Positions 35,625 to 45,700 of a DNA stretch of 64,000 nt are shown here, one piece after another. A model generated the notes under the pieces. That model was not told where the DNA came from and ran no database searches. It saw only the letters and a program-made list of their open reading frames with translations. The position numbers and the translations under genes are program-made. Source of the DNA: Mesorhabditis belari. Taxonomy: Eukaryota; Nematoda; Chromadorea; Rhabditida; Rhabditidae. The stretch covers positions 992,001 through 1,056,000 of the forward strand of contig CAUEEP010000736.1 in assembly GCA_958450365.1 (NCBI GenBank), read 5' to 3'. The first letter of the stretch is position 1. Each line of letters opens with the position of its first letter.

Positions 35625-36718
35625 TTAATCCAAAAACTCTGCTGCTGAGAAGAATGTGACCCTCTAAAGAAATCCGATTCTGTGATAGAAACCTCTTATT
35701 ATTGATTAAATGATTGCTATTAATTATTAATTACATGGTAAGCGCTCACCTTTTTGGCTTTCGGAACCTCGCTGATTGATTGAACTGGAGCTGGACGTTT
35801 TGAAGCGAAGCTTTGAAGCGGCAAACTCGAGCGACCCAAAACCGACGAGGAGCTTGAAGGAGCATTTTCTTTAAATTTATATTAATACGTGAGTTAATGA
35901 ACAAGTTACCGATACGGGTCAGAGCACGATCACCAAGACCATGAATTGAGCCGCCAAGTCCATCCGAACCACTTTTGGAAACATTTTTGGTCTTAACAGC
36001 TAAAGAAACAATAGAAAAAACATGTTATTTCTACCTGAAAGTCTATCAATAGCATTTTTGACTGTAATTTCAATTTCAGAAATTCTAAAGTAAAACGTAA
36101 TTTCTTTATAAGGGAACTTTAACCTTTTATTCTTCATTTCCAGCTCTTGAGTCATTTTACGTTCGTAACTAAATGTAACTTATTAAACCTGTTATTTCTG
36201 CAAATCCCACAACTCGCTCGCTTCAAGCTGTTGCGTTAAGATCTTGTTCTCGATCTTCGTTTCATTAAAGTCGTGTAGCATATTAATATACGCCACAAGG
36301 GCCTGAACCGGCTTGCTTCTACGGAATAAATCTTCGTCACTAAATGTAACTCATTAAACTCATTATTTCTGCAAATCCCACAAATCACTCGCTTCAGGCT
36401 GTTGCTTTAAGACCTTGTTCTCGCTCTTCGTTTCATTAACGTCGTGTAGCATGGATCGAACTTGCAATAATTCAGCCTCTTTCAACTCGAGTTTCCTTAA
36501 GAGATCTATTGATGCACATTGTCACAAACTTACTGAGTAGCCTTTTTTGCCGCCCTTTTTTCAGTTGCAACCTAAAGCATAATATATTCATCGAACAAAA
36601 ATAATTCTCACAAGAGTTTCTAGTTTAACCCGGCGATCAATTTCCATAGAGATCCTTCTTTGCCTTCGATTCTTTAGCAGCAACATCATCCAAACGAGCT
36701 TGTAAGTCCTCGTTCTAA
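35625..36718 (-). pseudogene. TRAIP-like coiled-coil/C-terminal part without RING exons
   Basis: Exons equivalent to the 3' two-thirds of the gene at 55488-57658: a coiled-coil exon (about 36616-36716), the exon ending KKATQ, the exon with SKPVQALVAYIN-type sequence, the exon with GSDGLGGSIHRLGDRALTRI, and a last exon ending in stop at 35625. The first coiled-coil exon lacks two bases in the codons for KKDLS (near 36652) compared with the other copies, which throws the frame into a stop. The RING exons that should lie to the right are missing and a MITE begins at about 36756 instead. Dead fragment. Confidence 0.75.
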
Positions 36719-36755
36719 AATGCCATTAAAGTAAAAAGCAGGAAGAAAAATACTT

Positions 36756-37268
36756 GCCGTAAATACTCTAATAGAATGCCGCATCCCCATATTGACGGAG
36801 TATTGCCGGGTAGTCTCACTTTACAAGCTCCGTTCTCCGCGCTGCTTTATGCTACAGTGTGCGCTTGTGTGTCAAATGATAGCCCTTGAAATCTAGTATT
36901 TTTTGGTAGCAAAAGCGTAGTTGGAAAAAAAATCTAGGGGCTGAGAAAAAAAGATTTTCTAAAAATCTAGATGGCCGACCGGTTAGGAGTCTTGTCTCTT
37001 AAGCGGAAGGTCGAGGGTTCAATCACTCTGGCAAGATAAAAATGTTTCTTTTTCCCACCAAGTGGGTTTTTTCTTTCACAACATTTGGGTAATAGGGGTA
37101 AATAGGGGTGAGAACGGCCGCAGTGCCATAAAATTGTGTGTTTAACCTTTATGTCTTATTATGTACCCTTTGTTTGTATCACATTATTGGTTTTCAATAA
37201 ATGTATTTTTAAAAGAAATTAGACTAGGCGACTGAACGAGGGGGTGCCGTTCAATTACACTATTTACT
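36756..37268. mobile_element. MITE, CCGTAAATACTCTAATAG family, copy interrupted by a SINE
   Basis: Left end GCCGTAAATACTCTAATAGA at 36756, right end ...CAATTACACTATTTACT at 37268. Without the insertion at about 36966-37216 it matches, inverted, the copy at 38168-38420 (inner landmarks AGCCCTTGAAATCTAGTATT and GCTTTATGCTACAGTGTGCG). Confidence 0.85.
36966..37216 (+). mobile_element. tRNA-derived SINE nested in a MITE
   Basis: The head carries an A-box-like TGGCCGACCGG (36972) and a B-box-like GGTTCAATCAC (37016), spaced as in a tRNA gene. An unrelated body follows, ending in an A/T-rich tail (TGTATTTTTAAAAGA). The sister MITE at 38168 lacks this segment, which defines the insertion, with a short TAAAA repeat on both sides. 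The tRNA parent (Leu or Ser type) is not certain. Confidence 0.65.
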
Positions 37269-37397
37269 AATGGGCAAGGTGCGCAAATGTCCGGGTGCGC
37301 CAAAAAAAGATCGCATTTGTCCCGCTCCCGGTTTGAGAGTAAACTTAGATCACGCGACGCTCCTATGGGAGGGGGCTTCCATTAGAGTATCTACGGT
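37269..37397. mobile_element. Joined fragments of two other MITE families
   Basis: 37269-37331 matches the right arm of the GGGAGTGGGACAAATGCG family (ending TTTGTCCCGCTCCC). 37332-37397 matches the end of the 52698 family (CTCCTATGGGAGGGGGCTTC to GTATCTACGGTA). Both are truncated. Confidence 0.7.
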
Positions 37398-37644
37398 ATT
37401 TGTGGTTTCATTTCTTTTTTCGCGAAATCGTGGTTTCTCTTATAAATCAGTTTCAAATCCTCGTTTGTAAATAAATCGTATCACGTTCTATTGGTTATTA
37501 TAAGCAAGGTTATTCATTCACAGCTTTTTATTTTGCGAAAGTTGAATCCCTAATTAAATCTTGTTGTGGGTTCAGAGCTAACATTTCGTTAGCGACACTA
37601 AACTTGTTTCTTCTAATTTATAGAACTTGAATCTTTTAGGCCTG

Positions 37645-38871
37645 ATGTCTCTACGCGGCCAGTGCACCATTTGTTACTCAGCATTCACTCCGACAACAGT
37701 CTCTGCTTTGCCATGTGGACACACGTTTCACGAGCAGTGCATCGGACAGTGGCTAGATGTGGGTTTTTGGTGGCCTGGATGAAGCGGAAAGCTAAATAAC
37801 ATTTGAGTAGCCGGTTGTTTCATTCTAAAATTTTTAGACACCTGAACATGGATGCCCGTATTGTCGAAGCAAATGTCACGCGAAAGATGTTATTCGTATA
37901 TTTTTCGAGAATGGCGACTTGAATGATACTTTAAACGTGACAACACAGGAGAGTGGTGAAGCTCTACTGGCCAAAGTATTTTTTTCTTTCTGTTTTTTAC
38001 TTTAATGGCATTTTAGAACAAAGCCTTACAAGCTCGTTTGAATGATGTTGCTGCTAAAGAATCGAAAGCAAAGGAGGATCTATTTGTGCTAACGCATCAT
38101 GCAAATGAATTGGAAGCTCTTGTGAGAATTAGTTTTGCTCTATAAATATATTATGCTTCTATGAATATACCGTAAATAGTGTAATTGAACGGCACCCCCT
38201 CGTTCAGTCGCCTAGTCTAACTTCTTTTTAGAAAATCATTTTTTCTCAGCCCCTAGATTTTTTTTCCAACTACGCTTTTGCTACCAAAAAATACTAGATT
38301 TCAAGGGCTATCATTTGACACACAAGCGCACACTGTAGCATAAAGCAGCGCGGAGAACGGGGCGTGTAAAGTGAGACTACCCGGCAATATGGGGATGCCG
38401 TTCTATTAGAGTATTTACGGCAAGTATTTTTCTTCCTGTTTTTTTTACTTTAATGGTATTTTAGAACCAGGACTTACAAGCTCGTTTGGATGATGTTGCT
38501 GCTAAAGAATCGAAGGCAAAGAAGGATCTATCTATGGAAATTGATCGCCGGGTTAAACTAGAAACTCTTGTGAGAATTATTTTTGTTCCTGTTTTTTACT
38601 TTAATGGCATTTTAGAACGAGGACTTACAAGCTCGTTTGGATGATGTTACTGCTAAAGAATCGAAGGCAACGAAGGATCTCTCTATGGAAATTGATCGCC
38701 GGGTTAAACTAGAAACTCTTGTGAGAATTATTTTTGTTCCTGTTTTTTACTTTAATGGCATTTTAGAACAAAGCCTTACAAGCTCGTTTGGATGATGTTG
38801 CTGCTGAAGAATGGAAGGCAAGGAAGGATCTCTCTATGGAAATTGATCGCCGGGTTAAACTAGAAACTCTT
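37645..38871 (+). CDS. TRAIP-like RING E3 gene with amplified coiled-coil exons, 3' end lost
   Basis: Exons 37645-37758 (114 nt), 37838-37975 (138), 38017-38121 (105), 38465-38569 (105), 38616-38720 (105) and 38767-38871 (105), all phase 0. Residues 7-50 form a RING-H2 finger: CTIC, CGHTFHEQC, then CPYCRSKC. The motif RIFFENGD after it matches the region behind the RING in TRAIP/TRUL-1, a replisome/mitosis ubiquitin ligase. The last four exons are near copies of one 35-residue coiled-coil unit (DLQARLDDVAAKESKAKKDL and following). A TTTTAG acceptor five bases before ATG suggests trans-splicing. After exon 6 the donor is GC instead of GT and a foldback element begins at about 38911, so the rest of the gene is missing. 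Possibly a 5' gene fragment still transcribed; otherwise a pseudogene. Confidence 0.7.
38168..38420. mobile_element. MITE, CCGTAAATACTCTAATAG family, intact copy
   Basis: Starts TACCGTAAATAGTGTAATTG and ends CTATTAGAGTATTTACGG. It is inverted relative to 36756 and lies in the intron between coiled-coil exons 3 and 4. The bases beyond its right end (CAAGTATTTTTCTTCCTG) are the mirror image of those beyond the left end of the 36756 copy. Confidence 0.9.
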
Positions 38872-38910
38872 GCGAGAATTATTTTTGTTTTTGCTTCCTT
38901 TTTATTTTTT

Positions 38911-40757
38911 TTTGCTTTTTGATTAACCGCGGAAACATTTTATGCTCAGGTATCGGTGTATCGAGTTATCGATGGTTCCCACTAATTGTTGTTTTTTTTG
39001 TTTTGTTTGCTGTCACTTCTGTCACCTGTCACAAGAACGCGTTTTTCGGCCTGTTACTAAATAAATGTCTTACAAATTAGCATTCCACTTTTCTGCATAT
39101 CGTTTAAGCAGGACAATATTTTGTATTTTCACACGACATTCTTACTGGTTTGGGTCGGTAAATGGTGTCTTTGACTTTTTTTTAATTTTTGAATTTCTGG
39201 CGGAATTAGAGCAATTTGTATTCACCCTCTAGGCTGGCGGGTAAGAAGAGTTTTCGCTTTGTCAATTTTTGTGTGCCTGACGCAGTGTTCATAGCCCCTT
39301 TTTTTCTGACTCGAATTGTACTTTTTTTTTTGCAGATTTGAACTGAAGACAGAAACGGCGAAGATGGATTTGCCTAAGCGAGACGAAGAAGGAAACGGCG
39401 CGGATTGTTGCTCTTCGATGGCTTGATGAAGGGCCATCATTCGAATCGTGGATTGCGGAAATGTCTACCGAGGAACTGCTCGAATTGGATGCGATTCAGA
39501 AAAGGCAAGGCTGTATACAACGTGCTTCATTGCTTTTCATTGCAAGCTTAGGTTCGCGGCCAAGTCGATTTCACGCGAACAGACTTTGCAACATTTGGAT
39601 CTTGAAAAGCTGTGGGCCAGTCACTGCTATACACTGCTAAAAGACGGTTACGCCTATAACTAAGCTGCATATCGTGCACGAAGTATCGATAGGCAAACCG
39701 AATTCTTTGACCGTTGTAGTATGCAGTTTTCTCATGGTGATAGACTGCAACAACCGCAAATTAAAGTGCTTTACAAACAAAGCAACATGAAAAGCCTCCT
39801 CTTATGATTGACAAAAATCATCGAAAATTTTTTGTTTTATTTTTACACTGTATTTTCGATAGTTTTTAACTATGTTGATCACGCATTCGACATTGGTTTT
39901 CATTGAAAACGTCAAAAAACGAAACATCCAGAGCATCGATACATTATAGTTTTCACGTGATTCAGGATCTAAAACTTTTTGACGTTCTCAATGAAAACCA
40001 ATGTCGAATTCGTGATCAGAATAGTTACAAAAAGTGACAAAGCGAAAACTCTTCTTACCCGCCAGCCTACAGGGTGAATACAAATTGCTCTAATTCCGCC
40101 AGAAATTCAAAAATTTTAAAAAAGTCAAAGACACCATTTACCGACCCAAACCAGTAAGAATGTCGTGTGAAAATACAAAATAATATTGTCCTGCTTAAAC
40201 GATATGCAGAAAAGTCGAATGCTAATTTGTAAGACATTTATTTAGTAACAGGCCGAAAAGCGCGTTCTTGTGACAGGTGCCAGAAGTGACAACAAACAAA
40301 ACAAAAAAACAACAATTACAGGGTGACCAGAAATAACGTTGCGGCCTAATTTAGCCTATTTTTTTAAAAATCCAAGAAGATTTTGTAACAGAAACAAGTT
40401 TTTATTAACAACATGATATAAAGAGAGCATAAAATCTACTTTTCTTCAAAGTGGCCACCTTTGGCTCCGACGCATTGACCTTGACGATGACGCTCCAGAA
40501 TGCCATATCCCTTGTTTGTAATCCTATAAAAAAATTAATAAACTTGAAACAAACTAAAACAACAAAGAAACTAATAAAAACAATCACAGAGAATAGGTTA
40601 AAAATAAATTCGTCTCGCAAAATTGAAACTTTGAGGATTTTAGGCTGCCGAAAATTCCGCAACATTATTTCTGGTCACCTTGTAGTGGGAACCATCGATA
40701 ACTCGATACACCGATGCTTGAGCATAAAATGTTTTCGCGGTTAATCAAAAAGCAAAA
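38911..40757. mobile_element. Long foldback element
   Basis: Arms 38911-39270 and 40035-40757 (less the nested insert) are near-perfect inverted repeats (outer end TTTTTGCTTTTTGATTAACC; inner landmark GGCGGAATTAGAGCAATTTG). The unique centre 39290-40030 contains an open frame of about 100 codons at 39370-39645 (includes GPSFESWIAEMSTEELLELD) preceded by a good TTTTTTGCAG acceptor. I do not recognise it. The central part also holds a smaller palindrome with ATTGGTTTTCATTGAAAAC. No known transposase is visible. Confidence 0.7.
40319..40682 (-). mobile_element. Nested Tc1/mariner-type deletion derivative
   Basis: Ends CAGGGTGACCAGAAATAACG and, inverted, CAAGGTGACCAGAAATAATG, bordered by TA at 40317-40318 and 40683-40684. 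The left arm of the host foldback shows the uninterrupted site (ACAATTAGTGGGAACC in complement), which proves insertion at TA. A minus-strand remnant reading AFWSVIVKVNASEPKVATLK looks like the extreme C-terminus of a transposase of this superfamily. Confidence 0.8.
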
Positions 40758-41720
40758 ATTTGCGTTCAAGAATGTCGAGTGAAAATACAAAATATCAACC
40801 AAATTTCAGATTAATCAAAACATCAAAACAAAATAAAACCATCAATTGGAAGCCTAGAAACGAAACGATCATCGACTGAATTTTAGAAAAAAAGGGGGTG
40901 GAAGGGCCTAAAATTTCTGAATTTCAATATTCCCCTCATCTTCTCGTCGATCTGAGAGCATTTTCATTTGGACAATAGAAGACTTCCTGGTGGGGAACGA
41001 GACAAGAACTCAATTGGAAGCCTACAAACGAAATGATTATCGATTGACTTTAACCTTTGAAATAGACCGATGAAATAAAGGCATGTGTAGACAATCTCGT
41101 CAACAGCTATCGTCATTAGGAAATAGCAATAGTTTTCGATGGGGGCTTTTGTATAGTTCACAACCAATGAATAAGCGATCCGTTGAGGGAAACGGCAACC
41201 AACAAACAGAAAAAGCCCATTTCGATGTGTGGGGAAATCATAGTTTTGTTATAAAAAAAATGATCGGTTGCGTTCAAATTTTTCGATTTTTTTTTCCTAC
41301 TAAAATCCCTGGAGAAACCGAAAAAAAACGTCAGCATGGATAATTTCTGATTGAGTCAACCTTTGAGAGACCAAAAGTCAAGGGAAAACTTTTTGCGCTC
41401 TTTGCCTTTTGCATAAATGGTCAAAGAGTTTGAAGAAATCAAAAAGCATGAGCACATCATGTGATTGAAATAGCGGCCAAAACAAAAACCTTCGAAATTC
41501 AGGAAAAAACAATGAACTCTTGTGCCAATCTTTTTGGTCAAAAGAAAGTGCCTAAAACCTTTAGCCACTTTTCTCGATTCCACCTTTGAAGTGGTGAGTC
41601 AAAGACAATTTATTGTCAAAATCGTTTAGGCTGGGCAGAGACCAATTTTACCGTGCTGTCTTCGTCGTCGGCAATAAATTGCTCAATAATCAGTTGGTTA
41701 ATTCAACGCTTCACCCCTCA
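40758..41720. other. Gene-free stretch with a short direct repeat
   Basis: CAATTGGAAGCCTAGAAACG at 40848 recurs as CAATTGGAAGCCTACAAACG at 41012, each followed by an ATCGACTGA/ATCGATTGA motif. I see no supported exon on either strand. Confidence 0.5.
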
Positions 41721-41724
41721 AAGT

Positions 41725-41866
41725 TTTTCCTTTCCTTTCCTTTCTTTCCTTTCCTTTCTTTCCTTTCCTTTCTTTCCTTTCCTTTCTTTCCTTTGCTTTC
41801 TTTCCTTTCCTTTCCTTTCCTTTCTTTTCTTCCCTTTCTTTCCTTTACTTTACTTTCTTTCCTTAA
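41725..41866. repeat. Polypyrimidine microsatellite (CCTTTCCTTTCTTT)n
   Basis: About 140 bases of almost pure C/T with a 14-base period. The Phe/Ser/Leu-rich open frames across it are artefacts. Confidence 0.95.
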
Positions 41867-41939
41867 TTCACCCCTCAAAGTTAATTCAACGCTGCAAAAT
41901 AGTTGTATAGGCCGTGATTAATGCGGAAGCTGATAAAAA

Positions 41940-42420
41940 AAAACTCAGAATCGGTGCTCGCGCCTCTTACCGAGGTAACCCGCGTTTTCAGGTGCTGTAT
42001 CATTTCAGCCAGGAATGACGATCGGTGTGCCAGGTAATCCGATTTTGGACAGGACTCCTTTTCAAACAACTGCTATTCACAATGTAGCCACGATGATCGT
42101 ATTCACCTCGCATTTTCTTTACAGATATTGTCGTGACGATCTGATCGAGATCGTATGGAAATGGCCAGCTAGGCACCTATTGTGGACGAACGCCTATTGT
42201 GCGAGATTTAATATGCGTCGCTATCCGTTCAACTCCATTGTGTGTAAGACGAGACCAACGCCTGAGTTCCGTATAAAAGCAATGTGAACGAGCTGCCGAC
42301 ATGTGCCGTGAAGTGTCTCTACTCTCCCAATCTCAAACCACTGAAGCAACTATTATCGCTGTAATAAAGATTATATCTAAACCAACAATAATCACTACAG
42401 ATATATTACAGGGTGACGCA
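41940..42420 (+). pseudogene. Possible galectin relic
   Basis: A less AT-rich island. One frame reads FQPGMTIGVPGNPILDRTPF, which resembles the first strands of galectin domains (PGMTxxVxGxPxxxxDRF). A second frame further on has YGNGQLG near the place where galectins have NGQWG, and a third has a short end resembling the PLSSV strand. The frames do not join, so if real it is broken. At 42412 a CAGGGTGACGCAAAATTGTG sequence resembles one end of a TA-type transposon with no partner found. Confidence 0.25.
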
Positions 42421-42700
42421 AAATTGTGCACGTGCTCCTTTTTCAGCAGATTACATGCCAAGCGCCGCAATCAATTCAAAAAAAACCTAAGTGTTATATA
42501 GAGAATTGAAGCCTAAATTCTTGCCTACATTTCTGTATCAAAAAGTTTGCGATTAGAATTTCGCAGCCCATTTTACAGGCCCTTAAATGAGCCAAATTCG
42601 ACTGATCTCTGGGATGGTGTCATTTGTGGCATTTGACGCGAATATCTTTGGCATTTTATAAACAAAAAAGATTAATATATTCAATAGAAACTATGAGAAA

Positions 42701-45700
42701 TTAGCATAAACCGCAGCTTTTGCCGCAATAATGCTTTTTGTCATCAATAGTGTAGGAGGGATTATTGCAAAACCCGTTCGCCACCCAGTTGGCACAGCTG
42801 AAAATTTGAAAAGAATTTGTTTATGATTATGCGATTTTTTTCTACCTAGCCGAAGCATCGGTGCAAGAGGTGCCAGTTACCGATGCGCCATCACATAAAC
42901 CACAACTCCTCGCACAATATTTCTTTTTGATCTCATTTGAGTATGCAGCGTTCTGACAAAACCCATTCGCCACCCATTCAACACAACTAAATGTTGTAAA
43001 GATTTAGAATTAAAGCTAGAAATGAGAAATTATCGTTAAGTCTTGTAGTCTTGTAGAGATTGTAGACTCCATCACCAAATTACCCGCATTGAATATTGAA
43101 AGTGATCTCTTATTGGAGTTTTGGGGTTTGGAGTATTCAGTCTAGACTGTCTGGATTACGGTATTCAATCTAGAGTAGGATATTCAGTCTAGAATAGTTA
43201 GATTACGGTATTTAGTTTAGATTAGAGTATTCAGTCTAGATTAGAGTATTCAGTCTAGACTGTCTGGATTACGGTATTCAACCTAGAGTAGGATATTCAG
43301 TCTAGAATAGTTAGATTAGGGTATTCAGTCTAGATAGAGTATTCAGTCTAGATTAGAGTATTCAGCCTAGATTAGAGTATACAGTCTAGACTGTCTGGAT
43401 TACGGTATTCAATCTAGAGTAGGATATTCAGTCTAGAATAGTTAGATTAGGGTATTCAGTCTAGATTAGAGTATTCAGTCTAGACTGTCTGGATTACGGT
43501 ATTCCGGCTAGAATGGAATATCCAGTCTAGAATAGCTAGATTTCTTGGGAGAAAGACGAATCAGAGCTTATTTTTTGGCTTGATATCGGTTTCGTTGAAG
43601 AAAATCGAAAAAGTGTAACCGAAATCAAAGGGTCTACACAATAACCCTTCTCTGTTTCATTCAAATGATCAATCAAGCTTTTTTCTCAACCTTGCCGACG
43701 CATCGAAACAAGAAGCCGGCGTTTCCGGTGTTCCGCCACACATGTTACAGCTCTTCGCACAGTATTCTTTCTTCTCGTCATTTGTATAAAAGGCACTCTG
43801 GCAAAAGCCATTCGCCACCCACGTGGCACAGCTAAAGATTTGCATGATTAATTAGAAGAGAGCAAAGAACGAACGAACTTGACACCCGCATCCCGGCATC
43901 CTCCATCGCCGCACAGATTGCAACTCGCCATACAATATTGTCGTTTCTCGGCGTCCGTGTAGCTGGGACTTGAGCAAAAACCGTTTGCCACCCAGGTGGC
44001 ACAACTTAAGACAAAATATGTACATACAATCATTGTTAATCTAAAGAAAGCTTAGCTCTGTTACTTATTTGACTATGTTGGTCATTAATCCCTCTCTTTT
44101 AAACATGCTTTTAAAGTATTGCAGTGAGCTTGAGAGGCCTAAATTTCTAGCCCAAAAAGAATGGATTGTTTAAGTGATGTTTTCATTTTTCTGGCCAAAT
44201 CTGGATAATCGCAAATTTCTTAAAGAATTTTTATGTATCTATGTCTTGTATGTCTTGTCCTATTGTAGCCTTGATGGTTCTAGAGAATGGGCTAGGCTTT
44301 CTGTGTGCTTATGATGGCTGAGATTCTAGGAATGACTAAGGCCACGGTTGAGATGCGTGCTGTAACAATATTTCTGCATATGTATGCGATCTGTATGAGC
44401 TCGATGGGGAGTTTCTTCGGCTGTTGTTGCTGAAAAATGTTGGATGTGGATCCGCTATGATGTTAAAAGAGAACAGTCACACCTTGCACCTCCTCTCGTC
44501 AGGCTCGCTGACATTCAAAGCGCAAAAGATACAAGATTAATTTAAAAATTTCCGGGCTACTCTCCCAGGCTACATGATACTGAATATTTTATTTTAAAGA
44601 GAGAATAACAAACTTTGCACTAGCGTCCTGGCATCCGCCTCCATCACAGAGATTGCAGCTTGCCATGCAATATTGCCGCTTCTCGGCATCCGTGTAGCTA
44701 GAGCTTGTGCAAAAACCGTTTGCCACCCAAGTGGGGCAACTAAATAGATAATTCCTTGAAAACACCGTAGAGTGCGACTTTTTAACTTGTATTTAACCCA
44801 TTCGAAACTTCTGCAGCGAATAATCGCTGCAGCAAAAACTCAGGAACGGACCGCTGCAGCGATTATTCGCTGCAGCGTTAATTGAGCTATTTTCATTCAA
44901 TTAATTGCTTTTTTTTGCTGCTTTTCAGCATTACATGTATATTCCAATTGTAGCAGATCTACAAATTACGTGGGCAAAAAAGATGTTTCATATTTACCCG
45001 GAATCAATGCAGTCTCTGGTTTTGCATTGAAATGTTCCATAATAGCTCTAATCTTATAAAGCCGATCTCCTGCAGGATCCAGTTCATTATCACAGAAACG
45101 CAGGTTGCGAAGATTAGATTCAAATTTTGCTCTTAACATAATGTGGGACATGTGGGAAAATCCTCCTAATCCAGGCCTGCTACTCCAGTAGTCACGAATC
45201 CTCGGTAATTTGACGATTCCCATTTGAAGCCAGGAAGAGCTTGAAAGATTTTGCATCGAAATCCTGCCAGTTTGTTTTCCTTTTTCCATGTTTATTAGAT
45301 TCGCCTACTAAAATATTGTCGTCGATAAAATAAGAACAATAATCGATAGGATCTTGAAAAGTACTGAAGTCAAATCCAAATCGTTCTTCATCAAAAATAA
45401 ATGGTGTAGGAGACTCTCTTACATCTTTCCAACCATAAATAAACTGCTTCGGAGTCAAAAATGTCAAAAAAGGGCTTGGTCCGTTGACGAAAAAAAAGAA
45501 AAAACGCTGCGGTTTCGAATGGGTTAATAAGTAATGCTTCAAAAACTTAAAAATACGGAAATACTTTGGACGGGTCCCCGAAGCGGATAAAGCGAGCGTG
45601 AGCTTTTTCCGTTTAGGCAAAGATATGGGCAAAAACTATCTACTATTTAGGACAATTGCAACTTTGCAGCCATACTTTCGCCAAACCCTGTAATCAAACA

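Noticed and set aside
36966..37035. Functional tRNA gene
   Set aside because: A- and B-box-like motifs are present, but the acceptor stem does not pair convincingly and a SINE body follows.
41613..41921. Phe/Ser/Leu-rich frames
   Set aside because: Translation of a polypyrimidine microsatellite. The same applies at 10707-11039.
43085..43535. Regularly spaced repeats considered as a CRISPR array
   Set aside because: Eukaryotic intron, spacers are not unique, and the higher-order period fits a minisatellite.
44966..45632. Two overlapping minus-strand frames as host genes
   Set aside because: They are pieces of the piggyBac transposase plus flank, in different frames.
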